Source of the DNA: Dastarcus helophoroides
Lineage: Eukaryota > Arthropoda > Insecta > Coleoptera > Bothrideridae
Assembly: GCA_028583605.1 (NCBI GenBank)
Contig: CM053331.1
Location: 31,432,177 to 31,496,176, forward strand
DNA: 64,000 nt
Direction: 5' to 3'
This document shows, piece by piece, positions 21,575 through 32,221 of this stretch (the first letter of the stretch is position 1; each line of letters begins with the position of its first letter). Position numbers and translations under genes: made by a program. A model generated the notes under the pieces. It was not told the origin of the DNA. It saw only the letters and a list, made by a program, of their open reading frames with translations, and made no database searches.

Positions 21575-22190
21575 GAGTCAAACCTCTCTATGGCGAATTT
21601 CAAGATCTTACAAAAAAATTCGCTACAGAGAGTTTAACCACATAGGGAGGTAGCATTAAAAATGTACAAATCACATGTAAAATTTTATGTTAAACATTTA
21701 TTTAAAAATATATAAACCAGCATATGTGGATGAATTACATTTAATTAAAAAAATTTGTTATTTCTGTTGAAGAGAGAATTTAAAAAATGTTTGCTGTTTA
21801 AAAAATACTTCTAACTAACTTAACGCATTAAAAACAAGTTCAGGTGTGTTCTCAAACTGTAAATCCCTTTTATGCTAGCAGATAAACAATGTAATTATCA
21901 TGGGGATCCCAAAAATTAAGTATTTTTTTATTTTGAATGACACGCAATTATAAACGAATCAAACCTTTGAGTGTCATTAGCATAAGGTATTAAGAACTTT
22001 CTCTGAACTGAAGAGCATTATTAAAGCTTGAAAAATCTTGATTCAAAAATTTTTTGTAAGGAGGTAACTTATTCGTTAAATGGTGGTAATATTACGTGTT
22101 AATTTGCTTAAAACGGAACGTTTTCTTAGCAAATTCATTATATAGCGGATTTCGGTTATATGGAGGTTCGTTAATTGACGATTGACTGCA
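21575..22190. mobile_element. pogo-like non-autonomous element (candidate)
   Basis: Left end GAGTCAAACCTCTCTATGGC and right end (complement) CAGTCAATCGTCAATTAACG...ACCTCCATATAACCG resemble each other and the CAGTCAAACCTCT-type termini of pogo-like elements. A TA precedes the left end, but a matching TA on the right is not clear. No transposase is present. Confidence 0.4.
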
Positions 22191-22229
22191 CTTAATATAA
22201 AAAAAAAAAACAATCATAATTTGAACGTT

Positions 22230-22475
22230 AATCGTCAAAGCACAGACCAATAGGTCTTTTCATTTATCAGGTTCAGAGTTTGGAAAACAAAGACCAAACT
22301 TTGAATATGATAAATATTTAAATTTGTTGCTGTGTGCATTAGAATCAATTCGTCTGAGCTTTTCCAGAGTGTGGCCCTTTGTTAAGTATTTGTGGCTTAA
22401 CTGTTGATACCTGTGATCCATTACATACGTTCAGAGGGCATACTGTAGCCTAGGTTACATTCTAGTAGTAGTAGT
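22230..22475. repeat. FAM2 element, copy E (strongly decayed)
   Basis: Retains AAAGCACAGACCAATAGG, GTTTGGAAAACAAAGACC, GTGTGCATTAGAATC and CTAGGTTACATTCT in family order, but the ribozyme region is deleted. Confidence 0.55.
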
Positions 22476-23380
22476 TTTTAAAAATATACAGATAATTCTA
22501 AAACATGGAGAATTCGCAGGCATATGTAATTATGTAAGTTGCATTAATCCCCTCTCTAGTCATCAGAAATTTAAATTAGTAATGTTGTAGCAAATATTTT
22601 CACTGATTAAAGCACCCAACAATTTATAAAAGGAATATTTCATGGAATATCACAATATTGTCTGTGGCGCATATTTGCTGAAAAATGCGGTGCTGACTAA
22701 TAAATCAAATATGAAAATGTTGAATATAAATAGCTGACATTTGATGTTTATTTAAATAGCAATAAATTCGCAACGGTAACAACACATTTTCAGATGTAAC
22801 TTTTTGGTTAACCAAATACGTCATAGTTTATATTTCGATTTTATATTATTATGTTGGCATGGTGAAACCACTTCTACATGAATGAATACGAGTATATCAC
22901 AAAGTGCTTGATGGCAACTATATAATTTAATTAGGAACTATGTAAGCCAGAATCAAATTCTAATAATGAGAAGCTCTAAGATTATCAGCAGAAGAAATTA
23001 TTTCCTGCATGTTGGGTGGAAATAGGTTTTGAATTAATTTAACTATGAAGCTTGACAATTTAGTCTGTAATTGGCATTTCTAACCCTTGATATGTAGAAT
23101 TCTTCAATATTCATAACTATTAAAGTTTATCAACGGTTAAAACAACAAGAAGATGTTAAAAATTATGAACGAGCAGCTTAATCTTTTGAACACACTTCTA
23201 ATTGAAGCTTTGGTCGAGACGGAATATTCGTAGGGGTCTGTGATCCATGGAGATTGTTAGTATTGGAAATGGGGTGCGTATGAACGATTTAGTTCAATAA
23301 AACACCACACTTTAATTATCGAGACTTTATTTATACAAGAGGTCTCGGAAGGTGTGTGTTGTCGCGACGAAATTATACTT
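22476..23380. other. Non-coding; FAM3-like remnant near 23.06-23.17 kb
   Basis: TTGGCATTTCTAACCCTTGA and ATAACTATTAAAGTTTATCA resemble the flanks of the other FAM3 copies. Nothing else was recognised. Confidence 0.4.
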
Positions 23381-23495
23381 TGGGTCCAGTCCGCAGATAC
23401 CATTTTTAGAACACTATGCAGTCCGTCTTCGGATACTAGTCGCGCACCTAGTTTAAAGTTAAAACCAACCTTCCTTTTTGCATGGTTTCGATGCT
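23381..23495 (+). repeat. Left inverted terminal repeat of the DIRS-like element
   Basis: Contains CCATTTTTAGAACACTATGC and GATACTAGTCGCGCACCTAG followed by TTTAAAGTTAAA. The same text occurs on the opposite strand at 32055-32164. Inverted, not direct, repeats exclude an ordinary LTR element. Confidence 0.75.
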
Positions 23496-23745
23496 TCATG
23501 CGTTTTTTTGGTGCTAGCTTCGCGCGCGCCTGTCGTAAAACTTCTACGTATGGTTCGAAGTTTCAAGTACGACAAGTAATTCAAATCTTTTGTACTAATG
23601 AAGATACACGCATTCTCCTTAAGGTAGGTAATAAAACTAATGAGAAATTTTAGTAAGAAAAAATCGATAAGTAAACATGGAAGTCTATCCTCAAGTCGTG
23701 ATTCCCTGCAGACGAGGCTAAATTTTACAGAGAGAGCTGGAGAGA

Positions 23746-24576
23746 GTGAGGAGACAAAATTCTGCCCCTTGCCCCAAGCCTTGGTCCCGTTCTAATCCAA
23801 ATAAACATAGGGAACGCAAGTACCGTTCTCCGAGCGAAACGAACTTGCCTCACGCAGGAAATTCCCGTAAACATAGGCAGGAGTTTAGTAGACTTAGTCG
23901 AGACCGCTCTCCAAGCAGGACGGATCGGCATAACGAACCGAACCGTCACAGTCTAACTCCAACAACAACGCCATAGTCGTCAGTTGAGCCTGACGGGGTG
24001 CCGAGAGACTGTTACAATCAAAGCCCAGATTGCCACACCCCGCGTTGTTCGGAATCACCAGTTACCAGAACAGGGGCACACTCAGTGGAAGATAATCGAG
24101 ATGACATCTTGATTTTAAATGAGATCTCAGACGGCACTCTAAAAATGCTAAGCACTGACCCCAAACAACCCACTACCACTTGTATACTTCATGGAGCGGT
24201 AGCCTCCAGGTGGAATTTTTATTTATCTCATGGGCTAACAAAAGAAGATTCTGCCCAAAAGCTGGAAAAACATAAACCTACAAAGACCTGCAGCCTGCTT
24301 ACACCTCCCAAAGTAAATCCGGAGGTTAAAGCTATTATGTCGACAACGGACGTGACCAGGGACGACACTCACTTGAGTTATCAGTCGCAACTTGGTGCAG
24401 GCCTAAGTGCAATGGGTAAGGCCCTAAATGTAATACTTGAGGAAGAGGACCAGATCCCAAAACACATAAGGGAAGAAATCATCTCTCCCTTGTCGGAATC
24501 GGGTCGGGTCGTTGCCTCTCCGATCTATTCTAAGAAATCTAAAAAAAAAGACGATACCTCAACGGACCTGTCCTGA
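23746..24576 (+). pseudogene. gag: DIRS-like Gag (ORF1)
   Basis: One frame with a single in-frame TAG at 23974-23976. The N-terminal part is basic and Ser/Arg-rich (nucleic-acid binding). The C-terminal 190 residues match the DIRS Gag pattern: GTLKMLSTDP, LSHGLTKED, LLTPPKVNPEVKAIM, then LGAGLSAMGKALNVILEEED and PLSESGRVVASPIYS. Its role would be particle assembly. The TAG splits the protein, so as it stands only a 192-residue C-terminal piece from 23998 could be made. Confidence rests on the conserved C-terminal pattern. Confidence 0.72.
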
Positions 24577-24622
24577 ATAAAACAGCAAAGGATGTGACAG
24601 ACAAAACCACTCCAGGTGAATA

Positions 24623-25303
24623 CTACCTTGATCAAAAAGTTCCCGGAATTTATTCAGAAAATTAAAAATTCAAGTTTATTAATCTAAATCTATATTATCC
24701 CCTTCAAAGTTATCCCCATCGACTGCTACACACTTATGCCAGCGCTTGATCCAATCCTCGAAACATTTTTTATGTTCGGTTTTCGGTATGCCCATCAGTG
24801 CTTTCTGCGATTTTTCCATTACTTCCTCTCGGCTGCTGAAACGCCTTCCTCGTAATGGTTTTTTAATTCGATTGAACAGAACGAAGTCGCAGGAAGCCAA
24901 ATCAGGTGAATTCGGTGGCTGTTGGATGGTATTTGTTGCATTTTTCGTCAAAAAATTATGTATAATTATGACGTTGTGCGACGCTGCGTTATCATGGTGC
25001 AAAATCCGTGAGTTTTCTGCCCACAATTCTGGTCTCTTTGGGCGAATTGCTTCACGCAAACGTCTCTCTCTCTCTCGTTGTTGCAAATTTAAATCCATTT
25101 CTAAAATTGTAAAAAATCGCCAACACACACAGAGATAGATGCACTCTTGGCTATGTAACTTTTGCAAATGTCAAGCTATGACGCTAACATATGGAGGGAA
25201 TATCAACAGCAGATGTACCAACTTAACAAAAAAACACAAAACTCACATCGAAACGATGCGAGCGCTACATGGTGGTTATTCCGGGAACTTTTGATCAAGG
25301 TGG
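24623..25303 (-). mobile_element. mariner transposon, deleted copy, inside the DIRS-like element
   Basis: Termini CTACCTTGATCAAAAAGTTC and, inverted, CCACCTTGATCAAAAGTTCC, with TA duplications at 24621-24622 and 25304-25305. At 681 bp about half of the element is missing. It sits in the Gag-RT spacer of the host element. Confidence 0.9.
24679..25167 (-). pseudogene. mariner transposase, C-terminal half
   Basis: 162-residue frame. From about residue 50 it is the mariner catalytic domain end: HHDNAASHN, then PPNSPDLASCDF with 34 residues between the two aspartates (D34D, the mariner signature), then RGRRFSSREEV, CFEDWIKRWHKCVA and FEGDN. The N-terminal ~45 residues derive from sequence joined by an internal deletion, so the DNA-binding domain and first catalytic Asp are absent. 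Non-functional. Confidence 0.88.
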
Positions 25304-25305
25304 TA

Positions 25306-25849
25306 TTTGTTTGGGCCAGACTTAGGAGAAAATATTAAAAACACTGTTGAGCCAAGCCAACATTTTATTTTTAGAAATGTACCGTTAGGGCATAGAACAA
25401 TTTTGTACAGAGCATTTTTACGAAAGATAGACTACCTGCGAGTAGTTGACTCCACTACTTCCTTTTTTGAAATATAAAACATTCGATAATTGCACTCGGA
25501 AGTGACTAGTCGTATTATGAATATACGAAAAATATATATATAGTTTAACTGAAAGGTGTAGTTTCATTCGAGTCATCCAATTGCTGAAAAAACGCTTGTC
25601 GGTGACAATTCAGACACCAAATCCTTAGAAATGGCAGAACAGGATCTTCGCTCATGGCCAAGTACTTCTTGAACAACGACCCAACCTAGAATTCGAGCTC
25701 GAAAATTTTTGGGAAAAAGAGGAGGGGGGTACCACAGGTAAGAGCTTATACAGCTTTAAACCGAAATCGCCCGGCTCACGGGAGGGAAGTGAGACAATAC
25801 AAAGGGCAATACCCCTCCAAACAGAGACGCCAACATTATATCCCAAAGA
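25306..25849 (+). other. DIRS-like element, Gag-RT spacer
   Basis: Continues the host element after the mariner. Fragments such as LGENIKNTVEPS and the Ser/Pro-rich 25.7-25.85 kb stretch look like decayed linker; no intact frame. Confidence 0.45.
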
Positions 25850-27430
25850 AACGCTAAGCGAAAACTCACAAATATGCGCAACCATATTCGCTGGTCAGCT
25901 AAAAATTTTGTATACCTCATGGTCAAACATTACCTCAAATGCCAAAGTCTTATCGTGGATTAAAGGGTATAGAATACCTTTTAAAAACACCCCTCCACTA
26001 AATTGCCAAAAAATATTTCGAAGTTTGTCTACATCCGAGACGGCCTTAATGAAATTAGCGGTCAGCGATTTATTAAGGCAGGGTGCAAGTTTTGCCCCCA
26101 GCAGTTTACTTCTTCCGTTTCTTAGCCGACAAATCAAGTGGAGGTAAAAGATTTATATTAAATTTAAAAAAGTTAAACGAGTACATAGATTCTCCACACT
26201 TTAAGATGGAGGACCTACGAACGGCGCTAAAGCTTACCCACAAAAATGTGTTTATGACAACAACCGACCTTGCATACTTTTTAATATCTGTTGACATTAG
26301 AGACAGGAAGGGCAATTATTTGAATTTACGTGTTTGCGTTTGGCAAACACGTTCTGCTCCGTTTTGTTTTACTAAATTAATGAAACCAGTGGTCTCATAT
26401 CTTTGCTCAAAAGACATCACCCCGGTAAAGTATTTAGATGATTTCTTAATCTTCAGGGACTCTTTTAATAACTGCCTTCTTTACACCAAATTGGCGCTTG
26501 AATTTTTACAATCAATTGGTTTCTTAATCAACTACGAAAAGGGCAAACTAACTCCTAGTACGAACAAAAAATTTTGAGGATTTATAATTGACTGCGCTAA
26601 ACTCAAAGTAGAACTTCCAGCTGAAAAGAGAGAAGTGATACATAGTTTGTCGACGAAAATCCTAGTTTCGGCTTGTCCTGCTGTAAAATATGGTTTTCTT
26701 TATACAAAATCTCTCGAGACAGAAAAATTCGTAGCCCTAAACAATAATGGCATGAATTTTGATGCCAAAATGGTGCTTCCTAAGCACTTAAACGTAGATA
26801 TTGCCTGGTGGCAGACAAATATTTTTTACACTTTAAACGGCATAAAAAACGATTCCTTCAAAGGTGAAATATTTACAGACGCTTCGCTAACAGGGTTGAA
26901 CGCCTGCTGCGACTTGGACCGACCCACGGTTTTTGGTCAGATTCACAAAAGTCAAAACATATTAACTCCTTAGAATTGCAAGCCATATTTTACGTCCTCC
27001 AGTGCTATGCCAGAAACCTTATCGATTGTAATGTTTTAATACGATGTGACAACACCACTCCTATATCATACATAAACAGAATGGGTAACATCCAACATCC
27101 CGAACTTTGTTCCCTCTCTAGAGATATATGGCAATGGTGTGAGGAAAGACATCTTTGGCTTTTCGCAACATATATCAGCTTAAAAGATAATTTCATCGCT
27201 GATCAGAAATCATTACGTTTAGGCGTATAGACGGAATAATCATTATCCCAAGAAGCTTTTGAAAATCTGGTGCGCAGGCCTGAATTCAATATATTTGCTT
27301 CCTGCAACAAGAAAAAATGCAAAAATTTTTTGTCCTGGTATAAAGACCCAGGATCATTTGCAGTAGATGCGTTCACCGTAGACTGGGGCAAATTTTACTT
27401 TTATGCCTTTTCCCCATTAGGATAGTCCTT
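25850..27430 (+). pseudogene. pol: DIRS-like reverse transcriptase and RNase H
   Basis: Starts with SWSNITSNAKVLSWIKGYRIP and ALMKLAVSDL. RT follows with KRFILNLKKLN (26.15 kb), FKMEDLRTALK, FTKLMKPVVSYL and the catalytic YLDD at about 26.43 kb. RNase H follows: GEIFTDASLTG (26.87 kb), IRCDNTTPISYINRMG (27.04 kb) and LKDNFIADQKS. A downstream CKNFLSWYKDPGSFAVDAF segment is also typical of the DIRS group. Breaks: frame change near 26085, TGA at 26575-26577, frame change near 26970, TAG at 27228-27230. Residues between FLISVD and FTKLMKP look deleted or scrambled relative to the family. Confidence 0.82.
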
Positions 27431-27559
27431 TGAACACTACCAAAAATTATTCATGTAAGGACTTGTGGCGTTCTGATAGTCCCATGGTACCTCCTTTTCA
27501 GAAAGCTTACATTGAAAGGAATCATGTATTTCGTTCCCTCCCCAAATTTACTTTCTTCA

Positions 27560-28056
27560 TCATTTTTTAGGAAATATCCACTAGCCAAAAACCTTACCCT
27601 GGTCGGGGCGAAACAGTCAGGACAGCATTCCTTTTGAAAGGTGTACCAAAGCTAGCCATAGACACATTGGTAGCATCTCTAGCAACCTCAACATTACGTC
27701 AATATGACACTACCTTCCGTTTATGGTGGAACTTCTGCTTGCAAGAAAGTATTCCTGCTTTCAAACCGACACCAGTCTAGGTACTAAACTTTTTACAACA
27801 TTAAGCGGACAATTCTGACAAAGAATGAAACCTTTAACTCCCCTACCTCTGCCTGTATTTTATAAATTCAAAGGAAGTAGGATCCGACCTCATAATAAGA
27901 CAAAAGAGGTCTGTTTCGCACAAGACCATCCCTTTCAAGGTATAACAACACGTTGGATCCCACTCCCGTTTTGCGACATATTGAAAGATTATCTGCACTT
28001 CTTGATATCCAGACTCTATCTTACAAGTTGGTCACGCTCTTAACACTAATAACTCG
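27560..28056 (+). pseudogene. DIRS-like tyrosine recombinase, N-terminal part
   Basis: Fragments KLAIDTLVASLATSTLRQYDTTFRLWWNFC (core-binding domain, 27.65-27.75 kb) and TTRWIPLP / PTPVLRHIERLSALL, ending in LSYKLVTLLTLIT at 28.05 kb. These occur in different frames. The gene stops at the left end of the DUF7869-type insertion and resumes at 31306. Confidence 0.72.
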
Positions 28057-28059
28057 TCG

Positions 28060-28380
28060 CCCTAATATTACAAGGTCCTATGTAACATTTTTTAATATTT
28101 TAGGTTCTTTGTGTAACATTGTCCTATGTGACATAAATTATGTTACAATTATCGAACGAACCCTTTAGCTCTCACAGAACTCTGTTCATCCTGAGGAAAT
28201 CAAAGGTGTATGTCAAAAATAATAAGTCATGTGTATACCAAGGGTGTATGTTAAACATAGGACTTCGTAATTTATTTTTTTTTAATAAAAATACTATTAC
28301 TTAGTCCTATGTTGTAACATACAACCTTGTTATTCCATTTTCTACAAATTCTAGGGTATGTTACATTGTTTAGTTCTAAA
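28060..28380. repeat. Subterminal repeats of the DUF7869-type transposon
   Basis: The motif GTCCTATGTnnnACAT occurs near 28075, 28120, 28255 (inverted, ACATAGGAC) and 28302. A related TTGTCACATAAGACC lies at the right end (31274). Possible transposase-binding sites. Confidence 0.55.
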
Positions 28381-28435
28381 TTGTGGGAGCATGTAATTAA
28401 CGGTTTCTGGCAGTGTTTTGTTTTAAAATATCAAA

Positions 28436-31109
28436 ATGAGTGATAGTGATTCAAGTGATGGCCACGGCTATGACTCTAATAAAGATGGGGAATTCCTACC
28501 ACATCAAAAAACATCAAAAAAAGTAGTCAGGTAAAAGATTATTTTGTAAATTAGATTAGGGGGCTTGAAGCAATATTTTTTTTAGAATAAAAATTCGCGG
28601 CCGCTATTACGACATTCCCAAGTCTTCCCAATCTTCAAGTAGCAGTAGCAGTGAAAGTGATAATTCTATTTTAGAATCTGATTTAAGAAGGTATAATATT
28701 GTATATTTTTGGTACGAAAAACAGTTAGCTTAATACCTAGTAACTAGGTATTAAGCTAACTGTTTTTCGTACCAAAAATATACAATATTATACCTTCTTA
28801 AATCAGATTCTAAAATTCTATTTCTAAAAAACACAACAACAACAACAACGGTTGTTTTTTTGTTTTTTAGAAATAAACCGAGCTCCTCTGAGATTAAGAA
28901 ATTAACCATAAATCCAGCCTTAAATAATAAGCATGATTTCAAATCCAAAAATTTGCAAATGCAATCTGATGCAAGTAAAGATGCTTCTTCAAATTTACAA
29001 ACTGATTCCAGCAGGTAATGGCCTCGGTTATAGCCTAATCTTGGTGTTGGGGATATTTTTCATTTAAATTTTTTTAGGAGTCGGCCTGGTTGTTCTATGA
29101 TCTCAGTACTAGGGACTTCAACGAGAAAACAAGTTTTAGTAAGCAATAAAATTCAGGTCGAAGAAGCATCTGAAGAAGAACCCCGTCCCCAGGATTCTGA
29201 GGGTGACCATATCGCAGAAAATCCTCAAAATCAAACTAATGGTTCTAGAGAAGATATAATCGATAAAAAAATATTGACACGAAAACGAAAGAGTAATACT
29301 TCAGAATGGGCATGTAATGTAAGAAAAGCAAGATTTGATCGGAACCTTGACTATATTTGTTCCCGAAAAAAAGCAGTTCCGGCAAAAGAAATTAAAAATA
29401 CAAAAGATTGTATCCAGTAATGCTTATTTAAGTGCTCTCGCAAAATAAGTGACGATCAAAGAAAGGACATTTTTAAGAATTATTATTTGTTTTCTGCTAC
29501 TGAAAAAAAAAAATTATATTTTAAACACCACCGAAGTTAACGTTCCTTGGAGAAGAAGAAAAGGCAATAATAATGAAAATTCTAGAGTATAACCTTTAGG
29601 TTTTACTTTAAGTTGAATGAACATAAAATTTAAATATGCAAAGCTTTTTACACTGGGACGTTATGTATTAGCCAGAAACCAATTTATACAGTTCATGCAA
29701 ATAAAACCTTGACCAATACATTACGTGAAAATAAGCAAGGGAAACATCAAAAACGGGTAACATCACCTGAAGATAGTGATTTCGTCAAGCTGCATATTAA
29801 GTTGATTTCGCGAGTGGAATCACATTATTGCCGCAAAAAAGCAACAAAGAATATTTCGAAAGCGAAATGAGCATTAAAAAGTTGTATGAATTGTATTTAG
29901 AATATGCAAATGATCATCAAAAAATTCCGGTTTCATTTTGCGTATATAGAAAAATATTTTGCAATTCTGTTAACATAGCCTTTCATAAACCACGAAAGGA
30001 TAGATGCGAAGAAATGAAAGTGAAGAAAGAAGAGAATACGGTGGATGAAAATTCAGAAAGAAAGCATATAGATCATTTGGAAGAAAAAGAATACATGAGG
30101 GAACAGAAATAAAAAGATAAGGAAAGTGGAAAGCCCATATTATGTTTTGATCTCGAAAACCTGTTAACTTGCCCAAAGGCAGATATAAAAAACTTTTGTT
30201 ATAAGAGCAAATTGTATGTTTACAATATGACTGGTCAGCTATCTGTCGGAAAAAAAGTTTATTGTGCGATATGGACCGAGGCTTCACATGGGAGAACAGG
30301 AAATGACATGGCAAGCGCAGTCTATAAAATATTGGATAAAATAATGGAAGACCATCCAGAATTTACAGAAATAATTTTGTGGAGCGATAGCTGCGTTCCT
30401 CAAAACAGAAACAGTCTCATGAGCTATGCTCTCTCACCTTATTCAAACCCACAAAAATCTACAAAATATTACAATGAAATTTTCTGTTCCAGGACATTCT
30501 TGTATTCAAGAAGTAGATGCTATCCACAGCTCTATAGAAAGGTCATTAAACAAAGTAGAATATTATTCCCCGGTATCTCTTCTTCGCTTCCTACTGAAAG
30601 TGAACCGACAAAAACCCTACACAATAATTCAAATAAAGAAACAAGACTTCATAGATTTTCAGTCTTACTCAAGTCAGTTGAACTACAACACTGTCTCATT
30701 CTCAAAAATTGGATCTTTACAATTTTCGAAAAACTTTTATGAGCTCAAGTATAAGAAATCTTTTGAACCGACAGGAGAATCTGAAGTATTTAAGACCGTA
30801 AACTTGCATCAATGAAATTTGCGAAAGGCTCACGTTACGGCCGAAACAGAACCGATCATTCCTTTGCAATTAAAAAAGTGTGATAAAATTGTTGCACTGC
30901 CACAAGCTAAGGTGGATGCAATAAAATCCATGTATAAGTGGATTCCTGAAATAGATAGGCAATATTATGATTCAATTTTGAATCAAACAAAATTAAGCTT
31001 TGTTTATTTTGTTTTTAGGAAATATTATTCAGTTCCAAAGTTTTATGTTACCTCTATTGAAAAAAAGAAAAGGTTTAAGAATATCAGAGTTTTATGTTTT
31101 TTTAAATAA
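28436..31109 (+). pseudogene. DUF7869-type RNase H-like protein, probable transposase (broken)
   Basis: Exons 28436-28530, 28586-28690, 28871-29014 and 29078 onward join in phase with GT-AG introns. The N-terminus is acidic and Ser-rich. From ~29.4 kb it follows the DUF7869 layout: CLFKCSRKISDDQRKDIF, a thumb with TLRENKQGKHQKR, then SIKKLYELYLEYANDHQ. The RNase H-like core has CFDLENLLTCPKADI (30.15 kb), SDSCVPQNRN (30.38 kb) and EVDAIHSSIER (30.51 kb), i.e. candidate acidic catalytic positions. The C-terminus is VDAIKSMYKWIPEIDRQYYDSIL. Lesions: stop 29418-29420, frame changes to ~29.85 kb, TAA 30110-30112, frame change near 30.42 kb, TGA 30813-30815. AATAAA at 31105. Transposase role is inferred from its place between TIRs. 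Confidence 0.72.
28668..28816. repeat. Perfect 74-bp palindrome with a 1-base spacer
   Basis: Arms 28668-28741 and 28743-28816 are exact reverse complements, centre at 28742. The left arm covers the end of exon 2 and its splice donor; the right arm lies inside the intron, so intron 2 carries an inverted copy of the exon end. Confidence 0.95.
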
Positions 31110-31305
31110 ACGTTTTTTTTTGAGAGTTTTGCATTTTTTGGGATGTTTTTCTTAAAAGCACCTTGATTGCCCTGAATAAAACACCCTTTGAAAGAAAATT
31201 TTAAAAAATACCAAACTGACTGATTTGGACCTGGGGTCATTTTTTTAAACAAATTTTTCCCAAAATGACATAATTGTCACATAAGACCTTGTAATATTAG
31301 GGTGA

Positions 31306-31730
31306 CGAACTGGCAAAGTACTGCAAACTATCTAACTTATTCGCCTATCTACCGTGACAGAAAACCAAACGGGATTATCCATCATAATTTCTAATTTAAT
31401 TAAAACAAGTCGTTTAGTTCGAATTCAACCTATTTTAGTTATTCCTAAATTTGAAGATGCTTTCTTTTGACTATAAGAGAGTACTTTGAAAGAACTCGGT
31501 TCATCAGGTAACCAGAGTGCGACCAACTGTTTCTCGCCCTTAAAAAACCACACAATGCAGTCTCCAAAGATACTTTAGGCCGATGGGTCAAACAAATGCT
31601 TACTGCTGCAGGGCTAGATACCACACAATTTAAACCACATTCTACAAGGCATACTTCGGCGTCTACGGCCCTACGGACCTCTATTCAAATGTAACATTTT
31701 ACGAATTACCTAATGTAGCAGTTTTGTTCA
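31306..31730 (+). pseudogene. DIRS-like tyrosine recombinase, catalytic C-terminal part
   Basis: Resumes the recombinase after the insertion. Fragments: LIKTSRLVRIQPILVIPKFED, then an HNAVSKDTLGRWVKQML-like stretch and FKPHSTRHTSASTAL with the HxxR box (31.64 kb). TFYELPN at about 31.70 kb is a candidate for the segment holding the nucleophilic Tyr; roughly 20 residues before it appear deleted. Several frame changes. Tyrosine recombinases integrate the circular DIRS intermediate without producing target duplications. Confidence 0.72.
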
Positions 31731-31916
31731 TATGTTAACTCATTATTATGTACAATATACGTATGGTAAACATGTATAAATATTTCTCCTCATTTAGACA
31801 TGAAATAATGATCTCTTCTTGTGAATTGCTTAATGCACATATACGACTCGCAATATCGGCACTGTCTTTAAACATCTACATAGTGTTCTAAAAATTATAT
31901 CTAAAAGTATAATTAA

Positions 31917-32221
31917 TTGATCAAACGAACTTACCCGAAGTGAAGCTCAATTGTAATTATACGAGGATCCAGTCCGAAGATATCACTCCCATCCTTTCTC
32001 GCCCAAGTGCCAAAAGTTGAGAGCACGTAAATATATCAAACTTTAAAGAATGAATCATCGAAGGTATGCAAAGAGGAAGGATTTAACTTTAAACTAGGTG
32101 CGCGACTAGTATCCAGAGACGGACTACATAATGTTCTAAAAATGATATCTTCGGACACAGGACCCTCGTACAATTACGATCGAACTTCACTTCAGGTAAG
32201 TTCGTTTGATCGATTAATTAT
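31917..32221 (-). repeat. Right inverted terminal repeat of the DIRS-like element, with internal inverted copy
   Basis: 32055-32164 is the inverted counterpart of the left terminal repeat. In addition the unit itself is a foldback: TTAATTGATCAAACGAACTT (31917 on) pairs with AAGTTCGTTTGATCGATTAA ending near 32219, and GGATCCAGTCCGAAGATATC pairs with GATATCTTCGGACACAGGAC. The extra inverted segment may play the role of the DIRS internal complementary region (inference). Confidence 0.68.

Larger units (their letters stand above)
28057..31305 (+). mobile_element. DNA transposon with DUF7869-type transposase-like gene
   Basis: Inserted within the recombinase gene of the DIRS-like element; bringing the flanks together restores the recombinase frame with a 2-bp CG duplication (28055-28056 and 31306-31307). 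Ends are inverted repeats: CCCTAATATTACAAGGTCCT from 28060 and the complement ending at 31302 (…ATTAGGG), about 28 bp with few mismatches. The interior holds a spliced gene described separately. CCC/GGG ends recall piggyBac, but there is no TTAA, so I do not assign that superfamily. Confidence 0.78.
23381..32221 (+). mobile_element. DIRS-like tyrosine-recombinase retrotransposon, nested and degraded
   Basis: Order on the plus strand: left inverted terminal repeat, Gag-like ORF, RT with RNase H, tyrosine recombinase, right inverted repeat. Protein patterns fit the DIRS order, and the ends are inverted rather than LTRs. Two later insertions split it: a mariner at 24623-25303 and a DUF7869-type transposon at 28057-31305. 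All three genes carry stops or frameshifts. Outer limits are approximate, since the true start may lie up to ~100 bp further left. Confidence 0.8.

Noticed and set aside
22230..22475. Hammerhead in FAM2 copy E
   Set aside because: Only arms remain; neither CUGANGA nor GAAA is present.
29970..30314. 114-residue minus-strand frame in the DUF7869-type gene
   Set aside because: Antisense to the conserved coding region.
28060..31302. Assignment of the CCC...GGG-ended transposon to piggyBac
   Set aside because: No TTAA at either side, and the encoded protein follows the DUF7869 pattern rather than DDE_Tnp_1_7.
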